A stretch of 36,627 nt of DNA from Bacteroidota bacterium. GTDB taxonomy: Bacteria > Bacteroidota > Bacteroidia > Sphingobacteriales > Sphingobacteriaceae. Made by a program: the position numbers and the translations under genes. The DNA lies in the NCBI GenBank assembly GCA_013289045.1, contig JABDAU010000036.1, positions 1 through 36,627 on the forward strand, in the 5' to 3' direction. A model generated the notes under the pieces. The model saw only the letters and a list, made by a program, of their open reading frames with translations, made no database searches and was not told the DNA's origin. Of this stretch, positions 14,636-22,677 are shown in pieces. Positions within the stretch are counted from its first letter, which is position 1. Every line of letters begins with the position of its first letter.

Positions 14636-15975
14636 ACACGGTCGTCCGCCCCAAACAGAACGAACGAATGAGATATTTGAGAATAGCTTTTTTCCTGCTT
14701 TGCATTTTTACGGCTGTGAACGCGCATGCGCAAAGCAGCGCCGAGCTGAAACACCGCCGTGAGCTATTGCAGCAGCAATTACAGCAGCTTAACCAGCAGT
14801 ATGAAGAGACGGTAAGTAACAAAAAAGCATCGTTAAAACAGCTGAGCTTGCTCAAGCAACAGATCAGTTTGCATGAAGAACAGATCACGCTGATCAACTC
14901 GCAGGTAAGAAGTTTAGATAATCAAATCTCTGAGAGCAATAATACCGTACATAGCTTACAGAACCAGCTGGACCAGCTCAAAAAAGAGTACGCGGCAATG
15001 ATATTGTTCGCATATCGTAATAAAAGCGCATATAACAAGCTGATGTTCATTTTTGCGGCGAAGGATTTTAACCAGGCGTATAAGCGCCTGAAGTACCTGC
15101 AGCAATTTGCAGAATACCGCCAGCGACAGGCCAATTATATTGAAGGTACCCAAAAGGACCTGCATGTGAAAATAAAGGAGCTGGACGAAAGCAAAAAGGA
15201 AAAGAGTAACCTGCTTGCCGACCAGGAAAAGGAAAAGCAAACGCTGGGCGAACAGCGCAGCACACAGGCTAAAGTAGTATCCGACCTGTCGAAACAGGCA
15301 GGCTCGTTGCAGCAGCAGCAGAAGGATGTGCAAAGGAAGATAGCCGAAACCACCCGCGCTGTGAATGAAGCGATCAGGAGGGAAATTGAGGAGGCGAGAA
15401 GAAAGGCAGAGGAAGAGGCGAAGCGCAGGGCCGCCGCTGAGGCAGCAAGACTGGCAGCTTCGGGGGCTAAACCGGCAGAGACAAGAACTATTGAATCGAC
15501 AAGGCATAAGATAACCAGCAGCTCGAGCAATAGCGAGGTTTTGAATGCTACGCCGGAAGCCGCTAAACTGTCAAACGACTTTTTAGGTAACCGCGGAAGA
15601 TTACCATGGCCGGTTACCAATGGTTATATAACACAAGGGGTAGGAATCTATTTTAGTCACGGTATAAAGAGCGAAAGCACCGGGGTTGATATAAAAGCCA
15701 ACCCGGGGGCCAATGTAAGGGCTGTTTTTGAGGGCGAGGTAAAAAGTGTATTGGATATAAGCGGTACTTATTTGGTAATTATTCGTCACGGTGAATACTT
15801 TACGGCATATTCAAACCTGCGCACGGTAAGCGTGTCAAAAGGCGAGAAGGTGTCGACAAAGCAAGTCATCGGTACGGTTGCTACAGACCCGGCCACAGGC
15901 GAGTCGAGCGTGCATTTCGACTTAACACGCGGTTCGGAATATGTGAACCCTAAGGAATGGCTGGCGCCAAATTGA
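14632..15975 (+). CDS. EnvC-like murein hydrolase activator (coiled coil plus degenerate LytM)
   Basis: A 447-residue exported protein. The start may be ATG 14632 (overlapping DUF4292) or ATG 14668 (MRYLRIAFFLLCIFTAVNAHAQ), which gives a cleaner signal peptide. Two Gln/Lys/Glu-rich coiled-coil stretches follow (about 35-120 and 160-275), then an Arg/Ala-rich linker and a C-terminal M23/LytM domain (about 320-446). Zinc ligands seem mostly lost: the usual HxGxD appears as STGVDI, the YAHL histidine as YSNL, and the HxH as SVHF, leaving only the Asp and one His. As in E. coli EnvC, it is therefore more likely to activate an amidase than to cut peptidoglycan. It is the last gene of the operon. 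Confidence 0.88.
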   Translation: MNTVVRPKQNERMRYLRIAFFLLCIFTAVNAHAQSSAELKHRRELLQQQLQQLNQQYEETVSNKKASLKQLSLLKQQISLHEEQITLINSQVRSLDNQISESNNTVHSLQNQLDQLKKEYAAMILFAYRNKSAYNKLMFIFAAKDFNQAYKRLKYLQQFAEYRQRQANYIEGTQKDLHVKIKELDESKKEKSNLLADQEKEKQTLGEQRSTQAKVVSDLSKQAGSLQQQQKDVQRKIAETTRAVNEAIRREIEEARRKAEEEAKRRAAAEAARLAASGAKPAETRTIESTRHKITSSSSNSEVLNATPEAAKLSNDFLGNRGRLPWPVTNGYITQGVGIYFSHGIKSESTGVDIKANPGANVRAVFEGEVKSVLDISGTYLVIIRHGEYFTAYSNLRTVSVSKGEKVSTKQVIGTVATDPATGESSVHFDLTRGSEYVNPKEWLAPN

Positions 15976-15978
15976 TGC

Positions 15979-16010
15979 TTGACCCGCGAATAATAAATTG
16001 TTTATATTTG
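15979..16010 (+). promoter_or_regulatory. Bacteroidota-type promoter for the tatA pair
   Basis: A TTGAC element at 15979-15983 and a perfect -7 box TATATTTG at 16003-16010 are separated by 19 bp. The ATG of the first tatA-like gene follows 21 bp downstream. This is the only box in the window with a well-placed -33 element. Confidence 0.7.
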
Positions 16011-16031
16011 TAGTCTTTTAAAATAAAATTT

Positions 16032-16475
16032 ATGCTGGGGTTTGTTCTGTTGTTTTTTGATATAGGCGGAGGGGAAATAATACTGATACTGGTTGTTGCG
16101 TTAGTACTGTTTGGTGGCGATAAACTGCCCGAACTGGCACGCGGCCTGGGCAAAGGGATCCGTGATTTTAAGGATGCATCGGAAGGTGTAAAACGTGAGA
16201 TCACCAACCAGATAGATACTTTTGAGGCGAAAAAAGCTGCTGAAGCAGAAGCAAAAAAGGAAGCCGACGAAGCTGAAGCAGCGCCAAAAAGTGAAACTGA
16301 AACGCAAAAACCCGTAATTACACCGGCAACTAATGCAATGCCGATAGGGGAGATAGGTTCAAGCGCGGAGATTGAGCCGGTTACCAATACAGATCCGGAG
16401 CATTTAAGAGAAACACCAATTGAACGTTTGGTTGATCAGCCTGAAAAGACTGAGCACAACGAAGCAAAATCGTAA
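16032..16475 (+). CDS. Twin-arginine translocase TatA/TatB-type subunit (long)
   Basis: A 147-residue protein with the TatA/B layout: a short N-terminal membrane helix (GEIILILVVALVLFGG), the hinge FGGDKLPELARGLGKG, an amphipathic helix (IRDFKDASEGVKREI) and a long charged, disordered tail rich in Ala, Glu and Lys. The Tat pathway exports folded proteins; TatA forms the pore and TatB/TatC bind substrates. The longer tail could make this the TatB-like partner, but the family boundary in Bacteroidota is unclear, so no letter is assigned. It lies 33 bp before a second, shorter TatA gene and has its own good promoter. tatC is not in the window. Confidence 0.87.
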   Translation: MLGFVLLFFDIGGGEIILILVVALVLFGGDKLPELARGLGKGIRDFKDASEGVKREITNQIDTFEAKKAAEAEAKKEADEAEAAPKSETETQKPVITPATNAMPIGEIGSSAEIEPVTNTDPEHLRETPIERLVDQPEKTEHNEAKS

Positions 16476-16508
16476 TAATAATATTCATTATATATAAATT
16501 CAAAAATT

Positions 16509-16697
16509 ATGGGATTAGATAATCCAACCACCCTCATTATAATACTGGTAGTAGTATTATTGTTATTCGGAGGCAAAAAAATTCCTGAACTGATGAGGGG
16601 TTTAGGCAAAGGCGTAAAAGAATTTAAAGACGCGTCAAGCAACGACGGCAGCACCACTACTACGTCAACAAATACTGAAGAGAAACCTAAGAATTAG
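16509..16697 (+). CDS. tatA: Twin-arginine translocase subunit TatA
   Basis: A 62-residue minimal TatA: a membrane helix ([16 protein letters not shown]), the conserved [16 protein letters not shown] hinge, an amphipathic helix (VKEFKDASS) and a short Thr/Ser-rich tail. It is clearly a duplicate of the gene just upstream: hinge and amphipathic helix are almost the same, but the tail is far shorter. Both are probably co-transcribed from 15979-16010 and end at the terminator at 16791-16836. Two unlike TatA-type proteins side by side suggest a division into TatA-like and TatB-like roles, which is inference. Confidence 0.9.
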   Translation: MGLDNPTTLIIILVVVLLLFGGKKIPELMRGLGKGVKEFKDASSNDGSTTTTSTNTEEKPKN

Positions 16698-16710
16698 TAA
16701 TTAGTGGTCG

Positions 16711-16786
16711 GTGATTAGAGATTAGTAATTTATAGTTACTAATGTAAATCACTAATCTCTGATCTCCAATCTCTAATCTCTGACTC
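16711..16786. repeat. Imperfect inverted repeat of GATTAGAG/CTAATCTC words
   Basis: The left arm at about 16711-16731 (GTGATTAGAGATTAGTAATT) pairs well with the right arm at about 16745-16766. More CTAATCTC words follow to 16786. The tract lies between the second tatA stop and the terminator. The rest of the 16698-16956 spacer holds the terminator and another tract at 16898-16918; no gene is seen. Confidence 0.55.
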
Positions 16787-16790
16787 CAAG

Positions 16791-16836
16791 ACTTATCTGT
16801 TGGAATATTTTCGATATTCAACGGATAAGTTTTTTT
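16791..16836 (+). terminator. Rho-independent terminator of the tat genes
   Basis: The stem ACTTATCTGTTGGAATAT (16791-16808) pairs with ATATTCAACGGATAAGT (16814-16830) with one G-U pair and one bulge. The loop is short, and a run of T follows to 16836. This is the clearest intrinsic terminator in the window. Confidence 0.85.
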
Positions 16837-16897
16837 GTTTTAATCATGACCTTCTTAGTTATATAGGATCGGAACGGAAATGCTTATTTTCTTCCCT

Positions 16898-16918
16898 GAT
16901 CTCCAATCTCTAATCTCT
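16898..16918 (+). repeat. CTAATCTC tract upstream of gatA
   Basis: Another run of GATCTCCAATCTCTAATCTC-type words ends about 38 bp before the gatA ATG. It is followed at 16917-16933 by CTCCGTAGGAGTTCTAT, a decayed version of the palindrome at the heart of repeat A. Confidence 0.5.
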
Positions 16919-16956
16919 CCGTAGGAGTTCTATGAACTAATCACTATTTTAGCCCC

Positions 16957-18387
16957 ATGGCTAATTTCTATACCTCTTTAAGCGAAGTAAAGAACGCGTT
17001 GTCCGGCGGTGAGGTAACCGTTGAAGGGCTGGTAAAGCATTATCTTGAAAGGATAAAAGCTAACGGGCACCTTAATGCCTTTAACGAGGTATTTGCAGAC
17101 GAGGCTTTACAACGCGCCATCGAAGTTGATTCCCGCATAAAATCAGGCACTTCCGGTCGTTTGGCTGGGATGGTGATCGCCATTAAGGATAACATCAGCT
17201 ACAAAGATCACCAGGTTTCTGCATCATCTAAGATACTTGATGGCTTTACAGCCATTTTTTCATCCACCATAGTCGAGCGTTTGCTGGCAGAAGATGCCGT
17301 AATCATTGGCCGCTGCAATTGCGATGAGTTTGCAATGGGCGCGAGTAACGAAAACTCCTACTTCGGCCCGGTAAAGAATTTTGCCGATCCTGCGAAAGTT
17401 TCGGGCGGTTCATCGGGTGGTTCGGCAGTTGCGGTGCAGGCAGGCATGTGTTTGGCAGCTATCGGTACGGATACCGGCGGCTCGGTTAGGCAGCCGGCAT
17501 CGTTTTGCGGTGTTATCGGTTTTAAACCTACGTACGGCCGTATTTCAAGACATGGTATTATTGCTTATGCTTCTTCGTTCGACCAGGTTGGCCCGATAAC
17601 TACTTCGGTTGAGGACGCAGCTATATTACTCGAGGTAATGGCCGGCGCTGACGAATATGACAGCACCTTATCGCAAAGGCCTGTTCCGCATTTCAGCCAG
17701 AATTTAGCCGAGCCTGGCAAAAAGAAAATAGCCTATTTAGAAGAAGCCATCACCAGCCCCGGTATCGATAAAGAGGTAAAAGATGTGCTGGTAAAATATA
17801 TAGACAAATTGCGCGAAGAAGGGCACACCGTTGAGCCTGTCACTTTCCAATATCTTGATTACCTCGTGCCCACCTATTATATACTGGCAATGGCCGAGGC
17901 ATCGTCAAACCTGGCCCGTTATGATGGCGTGCATTATGGCTATCGCAGCCTTGCCGCTACCGATCTGCAGTCGACCTATAAAAAGTCGCGATCTGAAGGT
18001 TTTGGTAAAGAAGTGAAGCGCCGTATTATGTTGGGTACGTTTGTGCTAAGTGCGGGATACTATGACGCTTACTATGCGAAGGCGCAAAAAGCACGTCGTC
18101 TTATTCGCGAAAAAACAGAGGAAATTTTAAGTGAATACGATTTTATCCTCACACCAACCGCGCCGGAACCGGCATTTACCATCGGCGAAGGTTCAAAAGA
18201 TCCTGTTATCTCTTATCTGGCGGATATTTTTACTGTACAGGCGTCGCTTACAGGCCTTCCGGCTATTTCTTTGCCGATGGGCAATAATAACAAGGGCTTG
18301 CCGTTAGGATTACAATTGCTGGCCAACAAGTTTGCGGAAGAACAACTGTTAAATTTCTCAAAATATTTCCTGGAACTTAAAAATTAG
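16957..18387 (+). CDS. gatA: Aspartyl/glutamyl-tRNA amidotransferase subunit A
   Basis: A 476-residue amidase subunit of GatCAB, which converts Glu-tRNA(Gln) and/or Asp-tRNA(Asn) to the correct amidated forms using ammonia released from glutamine. The amidase-signature catalytic triad is complete: Lys77 (AIKDN), the cis-Ser152 (GGSSGGS) and the nucleophile Ser176 (DTGGSVRQP). The C-terminal GLPAISLPMG and GLPLGLQLL segments fit GatA rather than a generic amidase. gatB and gatC are not adjacent. A TATTTTAG motif at 16945-16952 matches the -7 consensus at all but one defined base and could be its promoter, placing the transcription start very near the ATG. The length is normal. Confidence 0.95.
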   Translation: MANFYTSLSEVKNALSGGEVTVEGLVKHYLERIKANGHLNAFNEVFADEALQRAIEVDSRIKSGTSGRLAGMVIAIKDNISYKDHQVSASSKILDGFTAIFSSTIVERLLAEDAVIIGRCNCDEFAMGASNENSYFGPVKNFADPAKVSGGSSGGSAVAVQAGMCLAAIGTDTGGSVRQPASFCGVIGFKPTYGRISRHGIIAYASSFDQVGPITTSVEDAAILLEVMAGADEYDSTLSQRPVPHFSQNLAEPGKKKIAYLEEAITSPGIDKEVKDVLVKYIDKLREEGHTVEPVTFQYLDYLVPTYYILAMAEASSNLARYDGVHYGYRSLAATDLQSTYKKSRSEGFGKEVKRRIMLGTFVLSAGYYDAYYAKAQKARRLIREKTEEILSEYDFILTPTAPEPAFTIGEGSKDPVISYLADIFTVQASLTGLPAISLPMGNNNKGLPLGLQLLANKFAEEQLLNFSKYFLELKN

Positions 18388-18438
18388 TATTTTCGTAAAA
18401 GATTGGGAAAAGCAATAACCCTTAGTTAAACCCGCTTG

Positions 18439-19623
18439 ATGAAGAAACTTTTTATTTTAGTTTTCTGCCTCCTGTCACTCAACTTAGTTAAAGCTGTCGG
18501 GCTTCAACCGGGCAGTGCCACCCCCAAACAAAATAAAGACACCACGTCTGCCCATATGGCGGCGCAAATGCCTTTATCGCCTTACGGCAACCAGATCAAA
18601 CACCGTTTAGATTCTATCAGGAAGGATATCCCGATGGATTACAACGAGTTTGTGCAAAGCTACATCGATGCCTACCTGCAAAACAGGGAAGAGATGGCGC
18701 ATGTTATCGGCCTGGCAAAATACTACTTCCCGATATACGAGAAAGCGTTTAATGATGCAGGCGTACCCACGGAGATCAAATACCTTTCCATCGTCGAATC
18801 AAAGCTCGATCCTAACGCTGTATCGCGCGTAGGTGCTACCGGTCCGTGGCAGTTCATGGCGCCTACTGCAAAACTTTATGGGCTCACTATGGATGATTAC
18901 ACCGACGAGCGTAAAGACCCTGTTCGCGCCAGCTATGCTGCTGCAGCCTACCTTAAGGATGCTTATGAAGAATTTGGCGACTGGCTGCTGGCCATTGCCT
19001 CGTACAATTGCGGCAAAAGCAGTGTTGAAAGCGCTATAGAAAAAGCCGGAGGCGCTACAGATTTCTGGTCCATCCGCCAATATTTGCCTGCCGAAACCCG
19101 TAATTATGTTCCTGCCTACATCGCAGTGGCTTATGTAATGAATTATTACAAAAGACACAATATCGTCCCCGAATCCTGCCAGTATGGGATGAAGATGGAT
19201 ACGATAATGGTGGATAAGCATATTTCGCTCAGCAACATTTGCACTACGTTAAATATGGATATCAAAGTGCTGTATGGCCTGAATCCTGTTTATCGCACTT
19301 ATATTGTAAATGGCACCGCTGCCAACCCGCGTAAAGTTATCATCCCGCAAATTCCAAGCAATAAATATGGTGCTTTGTACGAGGCTTTGAACAATCCCGC
19401 CCCCGGTTTTGGTTTCCTCAGATCGAGGCATAAGCATGACGACCCTGAATCATCTTCATCAAAAAATCATAATTATATAACCTATAAAGTTAAGCACGGC
19501 GATACCTGGAAAACGATAGCAGCCCGTTTCGACGGCATATCTGTTAAGCAGATAAAAGAGTGGAACGGCCTGAGCACCGCGCAGTTACAACCCGGCATGA
19601 CGTTGAGGATCAGTAGGGGGTAG
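18439..19623 (+). CDS. MltD-like membrane-bound lytic transglycosylase with LysM
   Basis: A 394-residue exported peptidoglycan enzyme that cleaves the MurNAc-GlcNAc bond, forming 1,6-anhydro ends. I use the ATG at 18439; a TTG just before it would add one residue. A signal peptide occupies about 1-20 (MKKLFILVFCLLSLNLVKA). The SLT (GH23) domain spans about 95-240, with catalytic Glu120 in SIVESKLDP, then GATGPWQFM and AIASYNCG, the usual family motifs. A linker follows, and one LysM domain ends the protein (YKVKHGDTWKTIAARF... to ...QLQPGMTLRI). MltD proteins often have two or three LysM domains, so one is a modest difference. It lies 51 bp after gatA and may share its transcript. Confidence 0.92.
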   Translation: MKKLFILVFCLLSLNLVKAVGLQPGSATPKQNKDTTSAHMAAQMPLSPYGNQIKHRLDSIRKDIPMDYNEFVQSYIDAYLQNREEMAHVIGLAKYYFPIYEKAFNDAGVPTEIKYLSIVESKLDPNAVSRVGATGPWQFMAPTAKLYGLTMDDYTDERKDPVRASYAAAAYLKDAYEEFGDWLLAIASYNCGKSSVESAIEKAGGATDFWSIRQYLPAETRNYVPAYIAVAYVMNYYKRHNIVPESCQYGMKMDTIMVDKHISLSNICTTLNMDIKVLYGLNPVYRTYIVNGTAANPRKVIIPQIPSNKYGALYEALNNPAPGFGFLRSRHKHDDPESSSSKNHNYITYKVKHGDTWKTIAARFDGISVKQIKEWNGLSTAQLQPGMTLRISRG

Positions 19624-19733
19624 TGAGTAGTTGATTGGGTTTATTAGGTGAGTAGTTGAGCTTCAGCTATTCACGAAATAACTAACCAATCAACTTAATC
19701 AACCTAATAAACCACTCACCAGCCAAAAAAGCT

Positions 19734-19741
19734 TACTTTTG
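19734..19741 (+). promoter_or_regulatory. -7 box TACTTTTG for maeB
   Basis: Perfect TAnnTTTG match ending 18 bp before the ATG at 19760. It overlaps a TTG (19739-19741) that could be taken as an upstream start, and so argues against that start. The 19624-19733 spacer is made of repeated simple words (TTGATT, TTTATTAGG, GTGAGTAG) on both strands and may fold, but no clean terminator is seen. Confidence 0.6.
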
Positions 19742-19759
19742 AGTCCTGAATTAGAGAAG

Positions 19760-22054
19760 ATGAATAATAAACCCAATCGTAAACAGGACGCCTTAAATTA
19801 CCACTCAAAGGGCCGTCCTGGTAAGATACAGGTTGTCCCTACCAAGCCAACCAATTCCCAGCGCGACCTTTCCATGGCCTATTCGCCCGGCGTAGCCGAG
19901 CCCTGCCTTGCCATAGCCAATAACCCTGAAGACGTTTATAAATATACTGCCAAAGGCAATCTGGTGGCCGTTATCAGCAATGGTACCGCCGTTTTAGGCT
20001 TAGGCAATATTGGCCCTGCGGCCAGTAAGCCGGTGATGGAAGGTAAAGGCCTGCTTTTTAAAATATATGCCGATATTGATGTGTTCGACCTGGAGCTGGA
20101 TGCCAAAGATCCGGATGATTTTGTAAGGATCGTTAAAGCGCTTGAGCCGACATTTGGCGGGATCAATCTGGAAGATATATCTGCACCAACATGCTTTGAA
20201 ATAGAGCGCAGGCTGAAGGCCGAAATGAAAATCCCGGTAATGCATGACGACCAGCACGGTACGGCCATCATTTCCGGCGCGGCATTGATCAACGCTTGCG
20301 AGATCCAGGGCAAAAAGCTGGATAAAATAAAGATGGTAGTGAATGGCGCCGGTGCGGCAGCTGTTTCCTGCTCAAAAATGTACCTGTCGTTAGGTGTGAA
20401 AAAAGAGAACCTGGTGATGTTTGACATCAACGGCATGATCGCACCTGAGCGTACCGATTTGGATGATATCCGCATGGAGTTTGCTACCGAGCGTAAGGAT
20501 ATTAAAACGCTTACCGAAGCGATGAAGGGCGCTGATGTGTTTGTCGGCCTCTCGGCAGGTAACGTGGTTACGCCGGATATGCTGAAAGGCATGGCTAAAA
20601 ACCCTATCGTGTTCGCAATGGCTAATCCCGAGCCGGAAATTGCTTACGACCTGGCGATGGGTACCCGTAAGGACATCATTATGGCAACCGGCCGTTCGGA
20701 TTTCCCTAACCAGGTGAATAATGTGCTGGGTTTCCCATACATTTTCCGCGGCGCGCTGGATGTAAGGGCAACGGCCATTAACGAAGAAATGAAAATAGCG
20801 GCGGTAAGATCCATAGCCGAAATCGCTAAAAAACCTGTTCCCGAAGCCATTAATTTGGCCTATAATACGACAACGTTGAAGTTCGGCCGCGATTACATCA
20901 TACCCAAGCCAATGGATCAGCGCCTTATTATCGAGGTGTCAACGGCGGTGGCAAAGGCAGCGGTTGACTCAGGCGTGGCGCGCAATGTTATAACAGACTG
21001 GGATGCTTACGCCGAAGAATTGCGCCGAAGAATAGGCATTGACGACCGTTTGCTGCGTAATCTGACTAACAAGGCCAAACAAAATCCAAAACGTGTAGTA
21101 TTTGCCGAGGCCGATACTTACAAGATATTGCGTGCGGCACAAATTGTAAAAGATGAGTGTATTGCTACGCCGATATTATTGGGCAACCCGGACAAGATCA
21201 AACAGATCATAAAAGAGAACGACCTGTACCTTGGCGATGTGGAAATACTCGACCCGCAAAATGGTTGCGCACCGCGTTCAAAAGAGTACGCCGAATACCT
21301 GTACAATATGCGGCAGCGCCGTGGTGTTACAGCATACGAATCTAAAAAACTGCTTAATGACCGTAACTATTACGGAGCATGCATGGTGCAGTTTGGCGAG
21401 GCCGATGCTTTGATCTCCGGTTTAACGAAAGACTATGTGACCACCATTAAGCCGGCCCTGCATATCATCGGTACCGAGGACGGGGTAAACCGGGTAGCGG
21501 GTATGTACATGATGATCACCCAAAAAGGCCCTGTATTTTTTGGCGATACTACGGTAAATGTCGACCCGAGCGTACAGGAATTAGTGGATATTACCGTGCT
21601 GATGGAGCACTCTGTGCGACAGTTCAATATTGTGCCAAGGGTGGCTATTCTGTCGTACTCAAACTTTGGCTCAAACAAAGGCAGGGTGCCCGATGGTACC
21701 CGCGAAGCTGTACAGATTCTTCATGAAAAATATCCTGAAATGATTGTTGACGGTGAAATGCAGGCCAATTTCGCGCTAAACCCGGAATTGCTTGCCGATA
21801 ATTTTCCGTTCTCAACTTTATCAGGAAAGCCTGCAAATACATTAATTTTTCCTAACTTGGAATCGGGCAATATCGCTTATAAACTCTTGCAGGAAATAGG
21901 CGGCGCCGAAGCCGTTGGGCCTATATTGCTTGGCCTTAAAAAATCAGTTCACGTATTGCAGTTGGGCAGTTCGGTAAGGGAAATTGTAAACATGGTAACC
22001 ATTGCTGTGGTCGACGCGCAGCAAAAAGCCGGCGAGATAGCAACAAAAAAATAA
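19760..22054 (+). CDS. maeB: NADP-dependent malic enzyme fused to a phosphotransacetylase domain
   Basis: A 764-residue enzyme that oxidatively decarboxylates malate to pyruvate with NAD(P) reduction. It has the usual MaeB architecture: an N-terminal malic domain with [11 protein letters not shown] and MEGKGLLFK, a nucleotide-binding domain ([12 protein letters not shown]), the conserved segment MANPEPEI and [11 protein letters not shown], and a C-terminal phosphate acetyl/butyryltransferase-like domain (from about residue 430) that in E. coli MaeB is regulatory. The ATG start at 19760 is preferred over TTG 19739, because the latter lies inside a promoter box. Length agrees with the E. coli protein. 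It is followed 16 bp later by ruvA. Confidence 0.95.
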   Translation: MNNKPNRKQDALNYHSKGRPGKIQVVPTKPTNSQRDLSMAYSPGVAEPCLAIANNPEDVYKYTAKGNLVAVISNGTAVLGLGNIGPAASKPVMEGKGLLFKIYADIDVFDLELDAKDPDDFVRIVKALEPTFGGINLEDISAPTCFEIERRLKAEMKIPVMHDDQHGTAIISGAALINACEIQGKKLDKIKMVVNGAGAAAVSCSKMYLSLGVKKENLVMFDINGMIAPERTDLDDIRMEFATERKDIKTLTEAMKGADVFVGLSAGNVVTPDMLKGMAKNPIVFAMANPEPEIAYDLAMGTRKDIIMATGRSDFPNQVNNVLGFPYIFRGALDVRATAINEEMKIAAVRSIAEIAKKPVPEAINLAYNTTTLKFGRDYIIPKPMDQRLIIEVSTAVAKAAVDSGVARNVITDWDAYAEELRRRIGIDDRLLRNLTNKAKQNPKRVVFAEADTYKILRAAQIVKDECIATPILLGNPDKIKQIIKENDLYLGDVEILDPQNGCAPRSKEYAEYLYNMRQRRGVTAYESKKLLNDRNYYGACMVQFGEADALISGLTKDYVTTIKPALHIIGTEDGVNRVAGMYMMITQKGPVFFGDTTVNVDPSVQELVDITVLMEHSVRQFNIVPRVAILSYSNFGSNKGRVPDGTREAVQILHEKYPEMIVDGEMQANFALNPELLADNFPFSTLSGKPANTLIFPNLESGNIAYKLLQEIGGAEAVGPILLGLKKSVHVLQLGSSVREIVNMVTIAVVDAQQKAGEIATKK

Positions 22055-22070
22055 CAGAATCTGGAGAGAC

Positions 22071-22655
22071 ATGTACGCTTATATAGATGGAAAATTAGTT
22101 TTCAAGAGCCCTTCTTATGTGGTGATAGATGCTGGTGGAATAGGGTACCACATCAACATATCTCTTCATACCTACTCGCAGCTGGGCGCCGACGAGCGCT
22201 GTAAACTATACACATGGCTTCATGTAAAAGAAGATGCGCACACGCTGTACGGCTTTCTTGATGAAGGCGAACGTCGCTTGTTCCTGCACCTGATATCCAT
22301 CTCGGGCATCGGGCCGAACACCGCAAGGATGGTTTTATCATCCATTACACCAACTGAAATACATTCTGCAATTATTAACGGCAATGTTGCCCTCATTCAA
22401 CGTATAAAGGGTATTGGGCCGAAATCTGCCCAGCGCATTATACTGGAATTGCAGGACAAGCTGCGTAAAGAAGGCCCGGAAACCTTAACCTCCGCGCCTT
22501 TGAACCATTCAGCTAAAGACGAAGCACTTTCCGCATTGGTGATGCTGGGTTTTGCACGTAATGCCGCAGAGAAAGTACTGGACCAGGAAATGAACAAAAG
22601 CAAGGAGGATTTAACAGTTGAGCAACTGGTGAAGTCCGCTTTAAAGAACTTATAA
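22071..22655 (+). CDS. ruvA: Holliday junction branch migration protein RuvA
   Basis: A 194-residue protein that binds four-way DNA junctions as a tetramer and loads the RuvB motor during recombinational repair. The three domains are visible: the N-terminal OB fold (MYAYIDGKL to about residue 63, including the GIGYHINIS segment), two helix-hairpin-helix motifs (SISGIGPNTA and IKGIGPKSAQ), and the small C-terminal RuvB-contacting domain (from about 148, DEALSALVMLGF). The length is typical. It begins 16 bp after maeB and ends 22 bp before sprA, so all three may be transcribed together. ruvB and ruvC are not in the window. Confidence 0.97.
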   Translation: MYAYIDGKLVFKSPSYVVIDAGGIGYHINISLHTYSQLGADERCKLYTWLHVKEDAHTLYGFLDEGERRLFLHLISISGIGPNTARMVLSSITPTEIHSAIINGNVALIQRIKGIGPKSAQRIILELQDKLRKEGPETLTSAPLNHSAKDEALSALVMLGFARNAAEKVLDQEMNKSKEDLTVEQLVKSALKNL

Positions 22656-22677
22656 TTACAAGTAATTTGATAGACTT

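Noticed and set aside
18436..18438. TTG start one codon before the lytic transglycosylase ATG
   Set aside because: The ATG at 18439 gives a normal MKKLF signal peptide; the extra residue has no support.
19936..20592. 218-codon open frame antisense to maeB
   Set aside because: It opposes an intact malic enzyme domain, has no promoter or family features, and is a by-product of codon composition.
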